Below, one piece after another: positions 8,693-18,091 of a stretch of DNA of 64,000 nt (position 1 is the first letter of the stretch; every line of letters starts with the position of its first letter). The notes beneath the pieces were generated by a model, which had not been told where the DNA came from, searched no databases, and saw only the letters and a list, made by a program, of their open reading frames with translations. This DNA is from Marinobacter salexigens (GTDB taxonomy: Bacteria; Pseudomonadota; Gammaproteobacteria; Pseudomonadales; Oleiphilaceae), in the NCBI RefSeq assembly GCF_018860765.1, contig NZ_JAHKPV010000006.1, forward strand, positions 1-64,000, written 5' to 3'. The translations under genes and the position numbers were made by a program.

Positions 8693-10561
8693 ATGGCGCC
8701 ACCGTACCCGTCATCGCCGCGACAGGCGCAGCTTCAGCAGTTCTACATCCCGGAAGAGCAGTCCATATACTTGCTCAGCCACGACGATGCGCGAAAGCTG
8801 AAAGATTGGGTTGAGTTATGCACAACCCAGCTCAAGCAGATGGGCTACGCCGATGTTGCGATGATTGGCAAAGGCGCCTTTGGTTTTGTCTTTGCCGGTC
8901 GGCTGTCGCTGGAGGGTGCACGGGATCTTGAGCATGTATTCAAGTTCACCCGCATCACCCTGCCCCAGCACCTGCATGACCGGCTGGAAGACGAAGCGTA
9001 TATTCTGGAGCAGGTAGAGCATCCTCGGGTACCTGCTCTGGTTGCCTACCACCGCGCGGGTAGCCAGCCGATTCTGGTTATGGAGCGCGCACCCGGTTTT
9101 AATCTGGAAGAAGTCTCGTTGCGGGAGGGACGCCTAAGCCCACGCCTGATTATACGTATCGCCGACCAGTTGGCCGATATACTGCGCAATCTGCGACGTG
9201 AGACCGATAACGGACGGCGCCCGATTGTGCACGGGGATATCAAACCGTCCAATCTGGTGTTTGATGCTGAAACCGAGAACATCGCCCTGATCGACTGGGG
9301 CTCCTCAGTCTTTGCACAGCTGGACGCCAACCAACAGTTCCTCAGCCCCAGCGTAATGGAACTGATGTCCGACAACCTGCAACAAACCAACGCCCGCTTG
9401 GGCGATGTGTACTTTATTGGTGAGGAGCAGCTTTACGGTGGGCTCTCATCGCCGCGATTTGACGAACAAGGTGCAGCAGCCACTCTTTATGCGCTGGCCT
9501 CCGGGCAATCCTGCCGTTTCGGCCATCTGGCCATTCCTGCAACGTCACTCGGCTTGCCCATGGAGTTTGCCCGCATGCTAGACGGCATGCTGGACCCAGA
9601 TCCTGCCTTGCGCATGCGAGCCGGTGATCATTACCTGAAAGAGATGCCGCGCATGGGGCGCACGGTGATGATCGATCTGCCGGAACCACCTCCTACACAA
9701 CTGGTGCCCATCTGGTTGCGAATCTCGGATCGTGAAATCGACACCGTTGTTTACAGCTCCCGAAAAGCTTTTTTGCGGCAGGAAGGCGCCGACGAATCTC
9801 TGAATGATGTGAACGACGTGCAGCTCGATCGCTACTACAAAAATTTCATGCAGGGCATGGGGGACACTGAAAAAGCCTTTCTGGCTGCAGTAAGTCGGTT
9901 GGGCCGATACCCGGTAGAAGGTGGCCTTGCTGTGCGCTGGGAACCTGACGGTGTTTATGTGGACACCTCTTTGAACCTACACGACCCCGAACTCCGAACC
10001 GCCTTCACCACGGCTGTGAACAACATGGTTCACTTAGCTCAGGCGATCTACCGGCAGGGCATATTCAAAAGCTGCCTGTTCAACGCCAGAGACACTCTGC
10101 ACATCGAACGGAATGAACAAGACCAACCGTTCGTAGCGCCACCGGAAATGCGACTGCCCTATCAGGTAAGTTCCGCACCGGAAGTAGAGGATCGCTCACG
10201 CGTGCATTCCTACTTTGAAGATGGGCCAGACCCGGAGGAATTCTTGGTACTGCCGCAATCCATCATCAAATCCCTCGAAGCGCTCAATAGTATCCGTCAC
10301 ACCGGGATGATTATTTTCGAGGCTTTACCCCTTCACCTAAAAATACACAGCCAATACAGGCTGTTGGACCCAGATAAAGAAGGCGAGTTCCGCCAGCGGT
10401 TAGATGAAATTCTGGCGGCTGTAGATCAAATCACCGGGTTGGGCGTATCCGGCTTTATGAAAATGCCTTATAAAGACGCCCGCTTTTTTCCTTACATTGA
10501 ACGGCTGCCGGAGCGCTACTACCCGAGAAATCCCCGGTTAGAAGTAGCTGAGTCTCCCTAG
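8693..10561 (+). CDS. Hanks-type serine/threonine protein kinase
   Basis: Predicted cytoplasmic protein kinase of 622 residues. Motifs in order: glycine loop GKGAFGFVF (59-67), catalytic lysine in HVFKFTR (Lys84), catalytic loop HGDIKPSN (180-187) and metal motif DWG (201-203) in place of DFG. About 340 residues after the kinase lobe form a domain I do not recognise; no membrane segment or PASTA repeats are seen. The ATG at 8693 is chosen because the earlier in-frame start at 8636 lies inside bkdB. Placement 5 bases after bkdB implies cotranscription, so the E1/E2 complex is a possible substrate; this is inference. Confidence 0.85.
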   Translation: MAPPYPSSPRQAQLQQFYIPEEQSIYLLSHDDARKLKDWVELCTTQLKQMGYADVAMIGKGAFGFVFAGRLSLEGARDLEHVFKFTRITLPQHLHDRLEDEAYILEQVEHPRVPALVAYHRAGSQPILVMERAPGFNLEEVSLREGRLSPRLIIRIADQLADILRNLRRETDNGRRPIVHGDIKPSNLVFDAETENIALIDWGSSVFAQLDANQQFLSPSVMELMSDNLQQTNARLGDVYFIGEEQLYGGLSSPRFDEQGAAATLYALASGQSCRFGHLAIPATSLGLPMEFARMLDGMLDPDPALRMRAGDHYLKEMPRMGRTVMIDLPEPPPTQLVPIWLRISDREIDTVVYSSRKAFLRQEGADESLNDVNDVQLDRYYKNFMQGMGDTEKAFLAAVSRLGRYPVEGGLAVRWEPDGVYVDTSLNLHDPELRTAFTTAVNNMVHLAQAIYRQGIFKSCLFNARDTLHIERNEQDQPFVAPPEMRLPYQVSSAPEVEDRSRVHSYFEDGPDPEEFLVLPQSIIKSLEALNSIRHTGMIIFEALPLHLKIHSQYRLLDPDKEGEFRQRLDEILAAVDQITGLGVSGFMKMPYKDARFFPYIERLPERYYPRNPRLEVAESP

Positions 10562-10651
10562 ATTTTATCCGCTTCGCAAATACTGCGGATTGGTTTAGGA
10601 TGCGCCGCCAGACTCTCATACCCTTTTCCCTGCTAAATCCGTCAGGTCGCC

Positions 10652-11395
10652 ATGTCCTCTAATTATTTATATACCGACTTATCCGCTTATTACGACCTGA
10701 TGTGCGCAGACATTAACTACCACGCGCAAAGTTACGGCGTTCGTAGGCTGCACCAGCTTTTTGGCAACGATGGTAATGCCCACCAAGATCTCGCCTGCGG
10801 AACGGGGCCTCACGTGCGCTATTTTATCGATTTCGGGTATCAGAGCAGCGGCCTTGACATAAACCCACCTATGCTGGCGCAAGCAAAAACTCGGTGTCCG
10901 GAAGCGCAATTTACATTGGGGGATATGTGCGATTTTCAGGTTGATGAACCTTTGGATTTGATCACCTGCTTTCTGTATTCCATTCACTACAGCGGCGCTA
11001 TCGAAAAACTAAAACAGTGTATTGCCAGTGCACATAGGGCACTCAAGCCAGGCGGCATGTTTTGCTTCAATTCCGTCGATAAAAACAAGATCGACAACAA
11101 CCTGTTTGAACAACACACTGTCGATCAAGGGGGTAGCCTTTTCACCTTCCGCTCCGCATGGCACTACCCTGGCGAAGGCGGAAAACAATCCCTGAAACTC
11201 AGCATCAAGAAAACAACTGGAGGCGTCACCCAATCGTGGGAAGACGTACATCCTATGGTGGCTTCAGGTTTTGAAGAACTGACAAAAATTCTGGAACCGT
11301 TTTTTGATGTCCACATCCTTGAACACGACTACGAGAGAATCATTCCGTGGGACAAGACGTCGGGGAATGCGATTTTTGTATGCGTGAAGGCATAA
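10652..11395 (+). CDS. class I SAM-dependent methyltransferase
   Basis: A 247-residue soluble protein. SAM-binding motif I is DLACGTGPHVRYF (about 46-58), followed by the acidic end of strand 2 in GLDINPPML and motif III near KPGGMFCFNSVD. The YDLM start and overall size fit the Methyltransf_25/11 group of small-molecule methyltransferases. The substrate cannot be told from sequence. It is a single gene between the kinase and the convergent amidase cluster. Confidence 0.85.
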   Translation: MSSNYLYTDLSAYYDLMCADINYHAQSYGVRRLHQLFGNDGNAHQDLACGTGPHVRYFIDFGYQSSGLDINPPMLAQAKTRCPEAQFTLGDMCDFQVDEPLDLITCFLYSIHYSGAIEKLKQCIASAHRALKPGGMFCFNSVDKNKIDNNLFEQHTVDQGGSLFTFRSAWHYPGEGGKQSLKLSIKKTTGGVTQSWEDVHPMVASGFEELTKILEPFFDVHILEHDYERIIPWDKTSGNAIFVCVKA

Positions 11396-11498
11396 CGCCG
11401 TCACTGGGTGTTCCAGATCAGCACTGGTCATTTCCAGCTCAGATTGATTATTAGATAAACACACCCGAACCTTTTTCAAGATATCTGTAGGCAGAGAA

Positions 11499-11521
11499 CA
11501 AAAAAAGCCCCCGAAGGGGCT
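11499..11521 (-). terminator. rho-independent terminator of the amidase operon
   Basis: AGCCCC (11506-11511) and GGGGCT (11516-11521) form a tight GC hairpin. On the minus strand it is followed by a run of T (plus-strand A run 11500-11506). It ends transcription about 30 bases after fmdB. Confidence 0.85.
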
Positions 11522-11549
11522 AAAACTTGAAACATTAAACACGAACGAA

Positions 11550-11903
11550 TCAGTGACTGATCATCCATGGCCGCATGGATGGGAACATCTTTTTCCCATC
11601 GGCGGTATAGAACAGCATGTGTTTGCCGTCTGATTTTTTCTTGCAGCCACAGCTCTTGCGATGATCTGCATCCCGTGCGCGCTGGTCCGCAGTGGAGATA
11701 ATCGGCTCATGCCGGGCTTTCTCGTTGCGGGCTTGCGCCTTGCGCAGAGCCGGGTCCATGGCGAGTACCTCTGGAGGCAGAAGGATTACTCGCGGTGAAA
11801 GCACCTTACACTCTGGGCAGTTCGCCGGATGTCCGGCCTCCGCCATGGTAGCCAACTCCTGAAACAGACCGTGCTCGCGGCACTTGTAGTCGTACAACGG
11901 CAT
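11550..11903 (-). CDS. fmdB: FmdB-type zinc-ribbon protein
   Basis: A 117-residue protein starting MPLYDYKCREHG, with CxxH and CPEC zinc ligands (about residues 8-36), the N-terminal zinc ribbon of the FmdB/CxxC_CXXC_SSSS family, and a second Cys pair in KSCGCKK near residue 84. In Methylophilus FmdB is encoded with formamidase and was proposed to be regulatory; its biochemical role is not settled. It begins 7 bases after fmdA and is followed by a terminator, so it is the last gene of the operon. Confidence 0.85.
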   Translation of the reverse strand: MPLYDYKCREHGLFQELATMAEAGHPANCPECKVLSPRVILLPPEVLAMDPALRKAQARNEKARHEPIISTADQRARDADHRKSCGCKKKSDGKHMLFYTADGKKMFPSMRPWMISH

Positions 11904-11909
11904 GGTCTG

Positions 11910-13142
11910 TTACTCCTTATCTGGCGACAGGGGTACGTCGGTTCCCGGGGTAACTTTCTTGGTCGGGCCTTCCGCCGTAGGGTTGATATCGAAGTCAAAG
12001 ATCTCTGTTGGCAACCAAAGGGTGGCACAAGCATTCGGCACGTCCACCACACCACTGATATGACCTTCCACTGGTGCACAGCCTAGCAATGCGTAGCCCT
12101 GAGCAGGTGTATAGCCGAATTTCGTCAAATACTCGATAGCGTTCAGGCAGGCCTGACGATAAGCAACCTGCACATCCAGGTAATGCTGCTTGCCTTCCTC
12201 ATCCACCGAAATGCCTTCAAAGATCACGTAGTCTTCGTAACGTGGCTTGATAGTACTGGGCTTGAACACAGGGTTCTTGATGCCGTACTTGGACATGCCA
12301 TCCTTGATCAGATTAACCCGCAGGTGAATCCAACCAGCCATTTCGATCGCACCACAGAAGGTGATCTCGCCGTCGCCCTGACTGAAGTGAAGATCGCCCA
12401 CCGACAGGCCGGCACCTTTCACATACACCGGGAAGTAAGCTTTGGAACCCCGGGACAAATCCTTGATGTCGCAGTTGCCGCCGTGTTCACGGGGAGGCAC
12501 GGTACGGGCGGCTTCTGTCGCTGCTTGTTTGGCTGCATCACCTGCCAGCTTGCCCAAATGCGCAGTGTCGGCATACGGCATGTTGGCCAGCCCAGGTACC
12601 CGGTTTGGTTCTGTGTCGTAAAGTTCTTTCTCGCGGCGGTTCCACTCCGTCAACATTTCTTTGGACGGCAAGCAGCCAATCAGACCGGGGTGAATCATGC
12701 CAGCGAATTCGACATTAGGAATATGACGGGATTTGGTGAACATGCCGTTGAAATCCCATATGGATTTCTGCGCCATTGGGAACTTCTCGGTCAGAAAGCC
12801 GCCACCGTTCTTCTTGGCGAAGAAGCCGTTAAAACCCCATTGGCTGTCCTGGAAGGCACCAATATCCAGAATGTCTACCTCTAGCAGGTCACCGGGCTCT
12901 GCGCCTTCAACGGCAACAGGTCCAGAAAGGAAATGCACCTGAGTAAGATCCACGTCGCGGATATCGTCTGCGCAGTCGTCGTTTTTGATCTGCCCGCCGG
13001 TCCAGTCGTAGCATTCCAGAACAAAATCATCTCCTGGCTTTACCGTCGCGGCCATAGGGATGTCCGGGTGCCAGCGGTTATGAATTTGCTCATTCTCGTA
13101 AGCAGATTTGCTTCTATCGATTTTGATCAGGGTTTCGGCCAT
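11910..13142 (-). CDS. fmdA: formamidase FmdA (acetamidase/formamidase family)
   Basis: Hydrolyses formamide, and more slowly other short amides, to formate and ammonia. The 410-residue protein belongs to the FmdA_AmdA family, which is unrelated to the nitrilase-type AmiE. Family hallmarks are RWHPDIP near residue 23, GDDFVLECYDWTGGQI (about 37-52), HPGLIGC near 168 and REHGGNCDIKDL near 237. The ATG at 13142 has AGGAG 8 bases upstream; a frame extension to 13259 lacks such a site. A 136-base leader separates it from amiB and contains the palindrome at 13275-13292, which suggests its own regulated promoter. Confidence 0.93.
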   Translation of the reverse strand: MAETLIKIDRSKSAYENEQIHNRWHPDIPMAATVKPGDDFVLECYDWTGGQIKNDDCADDIRDVDLTQVHFLSGPVAVEGAEPGDLLEVDILDIGAFQDSQWGFNGFFAKKNGGGFLTEKFPMAQKSIWDFNGMFTKSRHIPNVEFAGMIHPGLIGCLPSKEMLTEWNRREKELYDTEPNRVPGLANMPYADTAHLGKLAGDAAKQAATEAARTVPPREHGGNCDIKDLSRGSKAYFPVYVKGAGLSVGDLHFSQGDGEITFCGAIEMAGWIHLRVNLIKDGMSKYGIKNPVFKPSTIKPRYEDYVIFEGISVDEEGKQHYLDVQVAYRQACLNAIEYLTKFGYTPAQGYALLGCAPVEGHISGVVDVPNACATLWLPTEIFDFDINPTAEGPTKKVTPGTDVPLSPDKE

Positions 13143-13274
13143 AACGGGCGCTCCTAGGTTCTTGGCTTCAGGGTTCAAAGCGGTAACACGCAGTGCCCGA
13201 AGGCTTCCGCGCTGACGTGATTCACTATCGGTTATCGCCGCCGGGAGCGGTATTCGCAAAATGCCCCCGGCACC

Positions 13275-13292
13275 TACGTCATTCGACGTATT
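13275..13292 (-). promoter_or_regulatory. candidate operator, copy B (upstream of fmdA)
   Basis: TACGTCATTCGACGTATT contains the inverted repeat ACGTC-N4-GACGT. It differs at only two positions from the sequence at 20496-20513 upstream of urtA and lies at nearly the same distance from the start codon (133 bases before fmdA). It overlaps the last codons and stop of amiB. A shared binding site for the LuxR-type regulator encoded at 24049 is the simplest reading, but this is inference. Confidence 0.55.
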
Positions 13293-14328
13293 GGTGCACT
13301 ACAACTGTCCCGTTCTGCACGTCGGCCTCAAACCGTTGGCAGTGAGAATAGGCCAGCAACGCCTTCGCTACCGCCGGTTCCAATCGCTGGCGAAAGGCCC
13401 GCAACATCTCCCGGGCACCGTAGCGGGCATCGTAGCCACGACACAGCTCGCCCCTAAGCTTAGTAGACAGAGACAGCTCTGCCTGTTTTTTGCCCAACCG
13501 GCGATTGAGACCTGCCAACTCTATGTCCAGCAGCGCCTCAAGCCAGTTATCGGTAAGGCTGTTAAAGGTAAGAATCTGATCAATGCGATTGAGAAATTCG
13601 GGGTCGAAATGTCGGCGTAGAGCGACATCCCGTAAAGACTCACTCTCACCGGGCGACAGTCCCAGCCAACGACGCCAACCCTTCTGATAGCGCTGTTCGT
13701 GCTCCTCGGCATCCAACGCCCCGGCATTGCTCGTCATGAAGATCAGCGTGTTGCGGAAATCGATTTCACGGTTTCCGGAGGGAAAAACCAGCCGGCCGGT
13801 ATCGAGAACATTCAACAGAGTGCGGACCACTTCCTTACTGGCTTTCTCGATTTCATCGAAAAGCACTATGCCTGGCTTGCTGAACGAGCCCTGGACCTTA
13901 TCCAGATCAAACAGGCTGTGGCCTTCTTTACTGCCCACATAACCCGGCGGTGCACCGGTAAGTGCAGCCGCGTAGTGTTCCTGAGCCAGGGTGTTCATAT
14001 CGATACGACACAGCCCGTCCCGGTTGCCATGAATGGCTTCGGCAATGAGGCGTACAGTTTCGGTTTTACCAACGCCGGTGGGACCAAGGAACAGATGCAC
14101 CGCCAGCGGTCGATTTTCCTCGCCAATATCGGCCTTCACTCGTACCAGCATGGATTCCATCGCAGTCAGGGCTTCATCCTGTCCCACAATGTTCTCCCGC
14201 AGGCGGGACATAACAACATCTGGCTCAAAGCGAAACCGGGAAGCACGAACCGGGCCTGAGGCGGCCCGGTTCTTTTCAATGATCTCCCGGTTGGCTTCCA
14301 GCCGCTCATTAATAAACGGCATCAGCAC
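13279..14328 (-). CDS. amiB: AmiB-like AAA+ ATPase of the amidase operon
   Basis: A 349-residue Clp/ClpB class AAA+ protein with a single ATPase module: Walker A GPTGVGKT (82-89), pore-like loop PPGYVG near 128, Walker B VLFDEI (about 155-160), sensor FMTSNAG and the arginine-finger region DPEFLNRID, followed by the C-terminal D2-small domain. It lacks the Clp N-domain and first ATPase ring. In Pseudomonas aeruginosa amiB, a ClpA/B-like ATPase, lies directly after amiE, and the order is the same here. Its substrate is not established. It begins 9 bases after amiE. Confidence 0.85.
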   Translation of the reverse strand: MLMPFINERLEANREIIEKNRAASGPVRASRFRFEPDVVMSRLRENIVGQDEALTAMESMLVRVKADIGEENRPLAVHLFLGPTGVGKTETVRLIAEAIHGNRDGLCRIDMNTLAQEHYAAALTGAPPGYVGSKEGHSLFDLDKVQGSFSKPGIVLFDEIEKASKEVVRTLLNVLDTGRLVFPSGNREIDFRNTLIFMTSNAGALDAEEHEQRYQKGWRRWLGLSPGESESLRDVALRRHFDPEFLNRIDQILTFNSLTDNWLEALLDIELAGLNRRLGKKQAELSLSTKLRGELCRGYDARYGAREMLRAFRQRLEPAVAKALLAYSHCQRFEADVQNGTVVVHQYVE

Positions 14329-14337
14329 CTCCCGGCT

Positions 14338-15384
14338 TTAAGCTCCTGCAGACTTTTCTTTGCCGTCAAACGGCAAGGAACCCACCGGGCACTCGGCGGT
14401 GCCGACGGTCTTTCTGGTCATTGCCTCAACATTTTCCTGAGCCTTCTCGGCATCCATCACCCAGGTGCGATAGAACTCGAACGGGCAGTCTGCCACGCCC
14501 TTGTCGCCGTCGCCGGAGTTATGCACACCCGTGTAGCCCCGGTGCAAGAGTTTGAACAGGTGGTTCTGGGACTGGTCATTGGCACGGGCATCGCGAATCT
14601 GGCTGATTGAAAGCTGGGCATATTGAATACCCATATCTTCCTCACCACACTCACCCAGAGTGCGGCCATCAAAACCGATGATTGCGGAATGGCCGAAGTA
14701 GGAATAAACACCGTCGAAGCCGGATGCGTTCGCAACCGCCACATAGCAGTTGTTCGCCCATGCCATGCTCTTGGACATCATCACCTGCTGTTCCTTGGCC
14801 GGGTACATATAACCCTGACAACGCACAATCAGCTCAGCGCCTTTCATGGCACAATCACGCCAGATCTCCGGGTAATTGCCGTCATCACAGATGATCAGGC
14901 TGATTTTCATGCCCTTGGGACCTTCGCTGACGTAAGTGGTATCACCCGGATACCAGCCCTCAATCGGACACCAGGGAACACACTTGCGGTACTTCTGAAC
15001 AATCTCACCTTCGTTATTGATGAGAATCAGAGTGTTATAGGGGGCCTTATTGGGGTGGTCCTCATGACGCTCGCCAGTCAGGGAGAAAATACCCCAGGTG
15101 TTGGATTCACGGCAGGCGGCAGAGAAAATCGCCGTTTCATCGCCAGGAATCGTAGCGGCGGTTTCCATCATCTCGTCATTGTCGTACATGATGCCCATGG
15201 TGCTGTATTCCGGGAACACCACCAGATCCATACCCGGCAGGCCGACTTTCATGCCTTTGATCATGTCCGCAATCTTGCGGGCGTTATCCAACACTTCGGC
15301 CTTGGTATGTAGCCTCGGCATCTTGTAGTTCACTACCGCAACGCCAACGGTATCGTTACTGCTGGAAATATCACCGTGTCTCAT
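14338..15384 (-). CDS. amiE: aliphatic amidase AmiE
   Basis: Nitrilase-superfamily amidase hydrolysing short aliphatic amides (acetamide, propionamide) to the acid and ammonia. The 348-residue sequence follows Pseudomonas AmiE closely from [20 protein letters not shown] onward. The catalytic triad falls at the expected places: Glu59 (VVFPEY), Lys134 (KYRK) and Cys166 ([10 protein letters not shown]). Its length is that of the family. It lies 60 bases after urtE and just ahead of amiB. AmiF-type formamidase is excluded by the close AmiE match, and formamide is handled here by fmdA. Confidence 0.97.
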   Translation of the reverse strand: MRHGDISSSNDTVGVAVVNYKMPRLHTKAEVLDNARKIADMIKGMKVGLPGMDLVVFPEYSTMGIMYDNDEMMETAATIPGDETAIFSAACRESNTWGIFSLTGERHEDHPNKAPYNTLILINNEGEIVQKYRKCVPWCPIEGWYPGDTTYVSEGPKGMKISLIICDDGNYPEIWRDCAMKGAELIVRCQGYMYPAKEQQVMMSKSMAWANNCYVAVANASGFDGVYSYFGHSAIIGFDGRTLGECGEEDMGIQYAQLSISQIRDARANDQSQNHLFKLLHRGYTGVHNSGDGDKGVADCPFEFYRTWVMDAEKAQENVEAMTRKTVGTAECPVGSLPFDGKEKSAGA

Positions 15385-15444
15385 AAATTACTCTCCCGAA
15401 AATCTTACTCAGAATTTTGCCCCGCCCCAGCGGCTTGCACCAAA

Positions 15445-16140
15445 CTAAACAGCCAGATAACTGGCAATCTTCTCCTGATTCGCTTCAGCCCGGCTCTCTT
15501 CATGGACGATCGCACCCTTCTCGATCACCAGAATTCGATCCGCAGCATCCATTACAAAACTAAGGACCTGTTCCGAGACCACGATCGACAGCCCACGCTC
15601 ATCGCGGATGCGTCGTAGTGTTTGAGCAATTTCCTTGATGATGTTGGGCTGAATGCCCTCGGTGGGTTCGTCGAGCAGCAACACCTTCGGTCGCGTTGCC
15701 AATGCACGGGCAATAGCTAACTGCTGTTGCTGACCACCGGACAGGTTGCCGCCGCGCCGATTCTGCATCTCTTTCAGCACCGGAAACATTTCGTACAGAT
15801 CTTCTGGTACCTTCTTCTCGCCCACTGCGGCGAGCCCGGTTTCAATGTTTTCCCGCACCGTAAGAGTCGGAAAGATCATCCGCCCCTGAGGAACAAAGCC
15901 GATGCCGGCGCGCACACGCTGAAAACTTTTGAGGCGGGTCAGGTCAACACCGTCCAGGCTGACTTCGCCGCCTTTGGTTGGCGTCATGCCAACAAGAGAC
16001 TTCATCAACGTAGTCTTGCCCATGCCATTGCGGCCAACCACAGCCACAATCTCGTTTTTTTTCACATCGAGGTTCAGGTCCTGGATGATGGTGCTTTGGC
16101 CATAGGCCACCAAATGATGTTTGATGCTTAACATGATCAA
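15445..16140 (-). CDS. urtE: urea/short-chain amide ABC transporter ATPase UrtE
   Basis: The 231-residue ATPase of a branched-chain-type (LivF-like) importer: Walker A GRNGMGKTT (about 36-44), signature LSGGQQQQLAIARAL, Walker B VLLLDEPTEGIQ and switch His in the region VSEQVL. EPTEGIQP is the sequence usual in UrtE. It overlaps urtD by four bases (ATGA), showing translational coupling. It pairs with UrtD to energise uptake. Confidence 0.92.
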   Translation of the reverse strand: MIMLSIKHHLVAYGQSTIIQDLNLDVKKNEIVAVVGRNGMGKTTLMKSLVGMTPTKGGEVSLDGVDLTRLKSFQRVRAGIGFVPQGRMIFPTLTVRENIETGLAAVGEKKVPEDLYEMFPVLKEMQNRRGGNLSGGQQQQLAIARALATRPKVLLLDEPTEGIQPNIIKEIAQTLRRIRDERGLSIVVSEQVLSFVMDAADRILVIEKGAIVHEESRAEANQEKIASYLAV

Positions 16141-16898
16141 TGCCCCAGGTAGACTTCGATGACTTTAGGATCTGACTTCACGTGATCGATGGATCCTTCC
16201 GAGAGAACCTTGCCCTGGTGCATGACCGTGACCCGGTCAGCGATGTCGCCGACAAACTGCATGTCATGCTCAATAACCAGAACCGTATGATCCTTGGTGA
16301 TCACCCGAAGCAGTTCCGCCGTTTTCTTCCTTTCCGCCACAGACATGCCGGCCACCGGTTCATCCAGCATCAGCAGGTCCGGTTTCTGAATCAGTAGCAT
16401 GCCGATCTCCAACCACTGTTTCTGGCCGTGGCTTAGGAGCGCTGCAGGTTCGTGCAGGGCTTCGGTGAGGAAGATGGTTTTCGCTACGTCTTCAACAGCC
16501 TCAATAACCGCCGCGTCCCGCTTGAACGCGAGTGCGCCGATCACACTGTGGCCCTGTGGATAGGAGACCTCGAGGTTCTCGAATACCGTCAAGTCCTCAA
16601 ACACAGACGGAGTCTGGAACTTCCGGCCCACGCCTGAATGGACAATCTGGTGTTCTTTGAGCTTGGTCAGCTCCTTACCCGCAAATTTGATGGACCCGGA
16701 TGTGGCCTTGGTCTTGCCACAAATCAGATCCAGAACCGTGGTTTTACCCGCGCCGTTCGGGCCAATGATGACCCGGATTTCCTTGGGGTCCAGGTAGAAG
16801 GACAAATCGTCCACTGCCTTGAAACCATCGAAGGAGACGGTCAGGCCCTCAACTGCCAGCAGAAAATCCCCGCTTTTGCTCTTGGCTATGCTCATCAC
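16137..16898 (-). CDS. urtD: urea/short-chain amide ABC transporter ATPase UrtD
   Basis: A 253-residue LivG-like ATPase with Walker A GPNGAGKTT, Walker B LLMLDEPVAGM and the C-terminal extension ending KSDPKVIEVYLGH usual for this subfamily. The ABC signature reads LLSHGQKQWLEIGMLL, with SHGQ in place of SGGQ, a variant seen in UrtD proteins. It overlaps urtC by four bases (ATGA) and urtE by four bases. It works as a heterodimer with UrtE at the UrtBC permease. Confidence 0.92.
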   Translation of the reverse strand: MMSIAKSKSGDFLLAVEGLTVSFDGFKAVDDLSFYLDPKEIRVIIGPNGAGKTTVLDLICGKTKATSGSIKFAGKELTKLKEHQIVHSGVGRKFQTPSVFEDLTVFENLEVSYPQGHSVIGALAFKRDAAVIEAVEDVAKTIFLTEALHEPAALLSHGQKQWLEIGMLLIQKPDLLMLDEPVAGMSVAERKKTAELLRVITKDHTVLVIEHDMQFVGDIADRVTVMHQGKVLSEGSIDHVKSDPKVIEVYLGH

Positions 16899-18082
16899 GA
16901 TTTCTCCGGGCTGCAGGTGTTTGCCATCGGACTGTAGTCATCGGCCTTTTTAGCAGCCGGAGTAGCTCCCACAGGTGCAGATTTGCTCTTGTTGCGCTTG
17001 AACACCTTGTCTTCCAGGGGCATAACGTAGCTCTTGTAGAGCCCCGCAAGGCCATCCGGGAATGCCAGCACCACACCGATGAACAGGGCACCCATGGCAA
17101 AAGGCCAAAGCTCAGGGAAAGACTCGGAGAAGCCACTTTTGGCGGCATTAACCAGCAGGGCACCGTAAACAGCACCAAGGATGGACAGGCGGCCGCCAAG
17201 GGCACAGAAGATGACCATCTCGATGGAGGCAACAATGCCGATGAAAGACGGTGACATGAAGCCCACCAAAAGGGTGAACAGAGCGCCACCAATGCCGGCG
17301 AACGCCGCAGCCAGGCAGAATACAAAGATCTTGAATGCCGCCACGTCATAGCCGGAGAAGCGAACCCGCATCTCCTGGGCGTTCATGGCAACCAGGATAC
17401 GACCCAGTTTGCGGTTCTGAACAAGACGCGCTGCGAACAGGCAGAGGAAAAGCATAGCGACGCAGATGAAATACAGGATGTTCCTGGCCTCATCGGTACG
17501 GATGTCCCAGCCCATAAGGGTCTGTAGATCGGTAATGCCGTTAACACCACCGGTATAACCTTGTTGACCGATAATCAGGATGGTCAGGACCGCAGCTATA
17601 GCCTGAGTGATGATGGCGAAATACACGCCACCCACACGCCGGGTGAACATGGCAATACCGATAACAAACGCCAGCAGAACCGGCACACCAATAACAGCCA
17701 ACAAGGTAAACGAGAAGCTGTGGAACGGTTCCCAGAACCAGGGCAGTTCGGTGAGCTGGTTCCAGTCCATGAAGTCCGGGATGCCGGGCGTGGACTGAAT
17801 AGCTGTGGCCTCCGGCGTAGAGGCCTCCAGTTTAAGGAACATGGCCATGCAGTATCCGCCAAGGCCAAAGAACACGCCCTGGCCCAGGCTGAGGATACCA
17901 GCCTTGCCCCAGCACATGACCAGACCAATCGCCACGAATGCGTATGTCAGATACTTACCCACCATGTTCAGACGGAACGAATCCAGGGTAAGCGGCAAGA
18001 TAACCACCAGCAGGAAGGCCAATGCCAGGTAATACAGTCCCTCTCGGGAAACAAACCACTTCATAAGGGATGAATGCTTCAT
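16895..18082 (-). CDS. urtC: urea/short-chain amide ABC transporter permease UrtC
   Basis: A 395-residue LivM-like inner-membrane permease with about ten hydrophobic helices. The UrtC features are GKAGILSLGQGVFFGLGGY (about residues 59-77), the longer loop containing FMDWNQLTELPWFW, and NAQEMRVRFSGYDV in the cytoplasmic coupling region. A charged 35-residue tail follows the last helix. The start lies 9 bases after urtB, and the 3' end overlaps urtD. Confidence 0.92.
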   Translation of the reverse strand: MKHSSLMKWFVSREGLYYLALAFLLVVILPLTLDSFRLNMVGKYLTYAFVAIGLVMCWGKAGILSLGQGVFFGLGGYCMAMFLKLEASTPEATAIQSTPGIPDFMDWNQLTELPWFWEPFHSFSFTLLAVIGVPVLLAFVIGIAMFTRRVGGVYFAIITQAIAAVLTILIIGQQGYTGGVNGITDLQTLMGWDIRTDEARNILYFICVAMLFLCLFAARLVQNRKLGRILVAMNAQEMRVRFSGYDVAAFKIFVFCLAAAFAGIGGALFTLLVGFMSPSFIGIVASIEMVIFCALGGRLSILGAVYGALLVNAAKSGFSESFPELWPFAMGALFIGVVLAFPDGLAGLYKSYVMPLEDKVFKRNKSKSAPVGATPAAKKADDYSPMANTCSPEKS

Positions 18083-18091
18083 GACAATCTC

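Noticed and set aside
12183..12884. 233-residue plus-strand frame opposite fmdA
   Set aside because: It is antisense to a clear FmdA; the composition (many His/Phe/Val) is that of a codon shadow.
14623..15312. 229-residue plus-strand frame opposite amiE
   Set aside because: AmiE on the minus strand is identified residue by residue, so this is a shadow.
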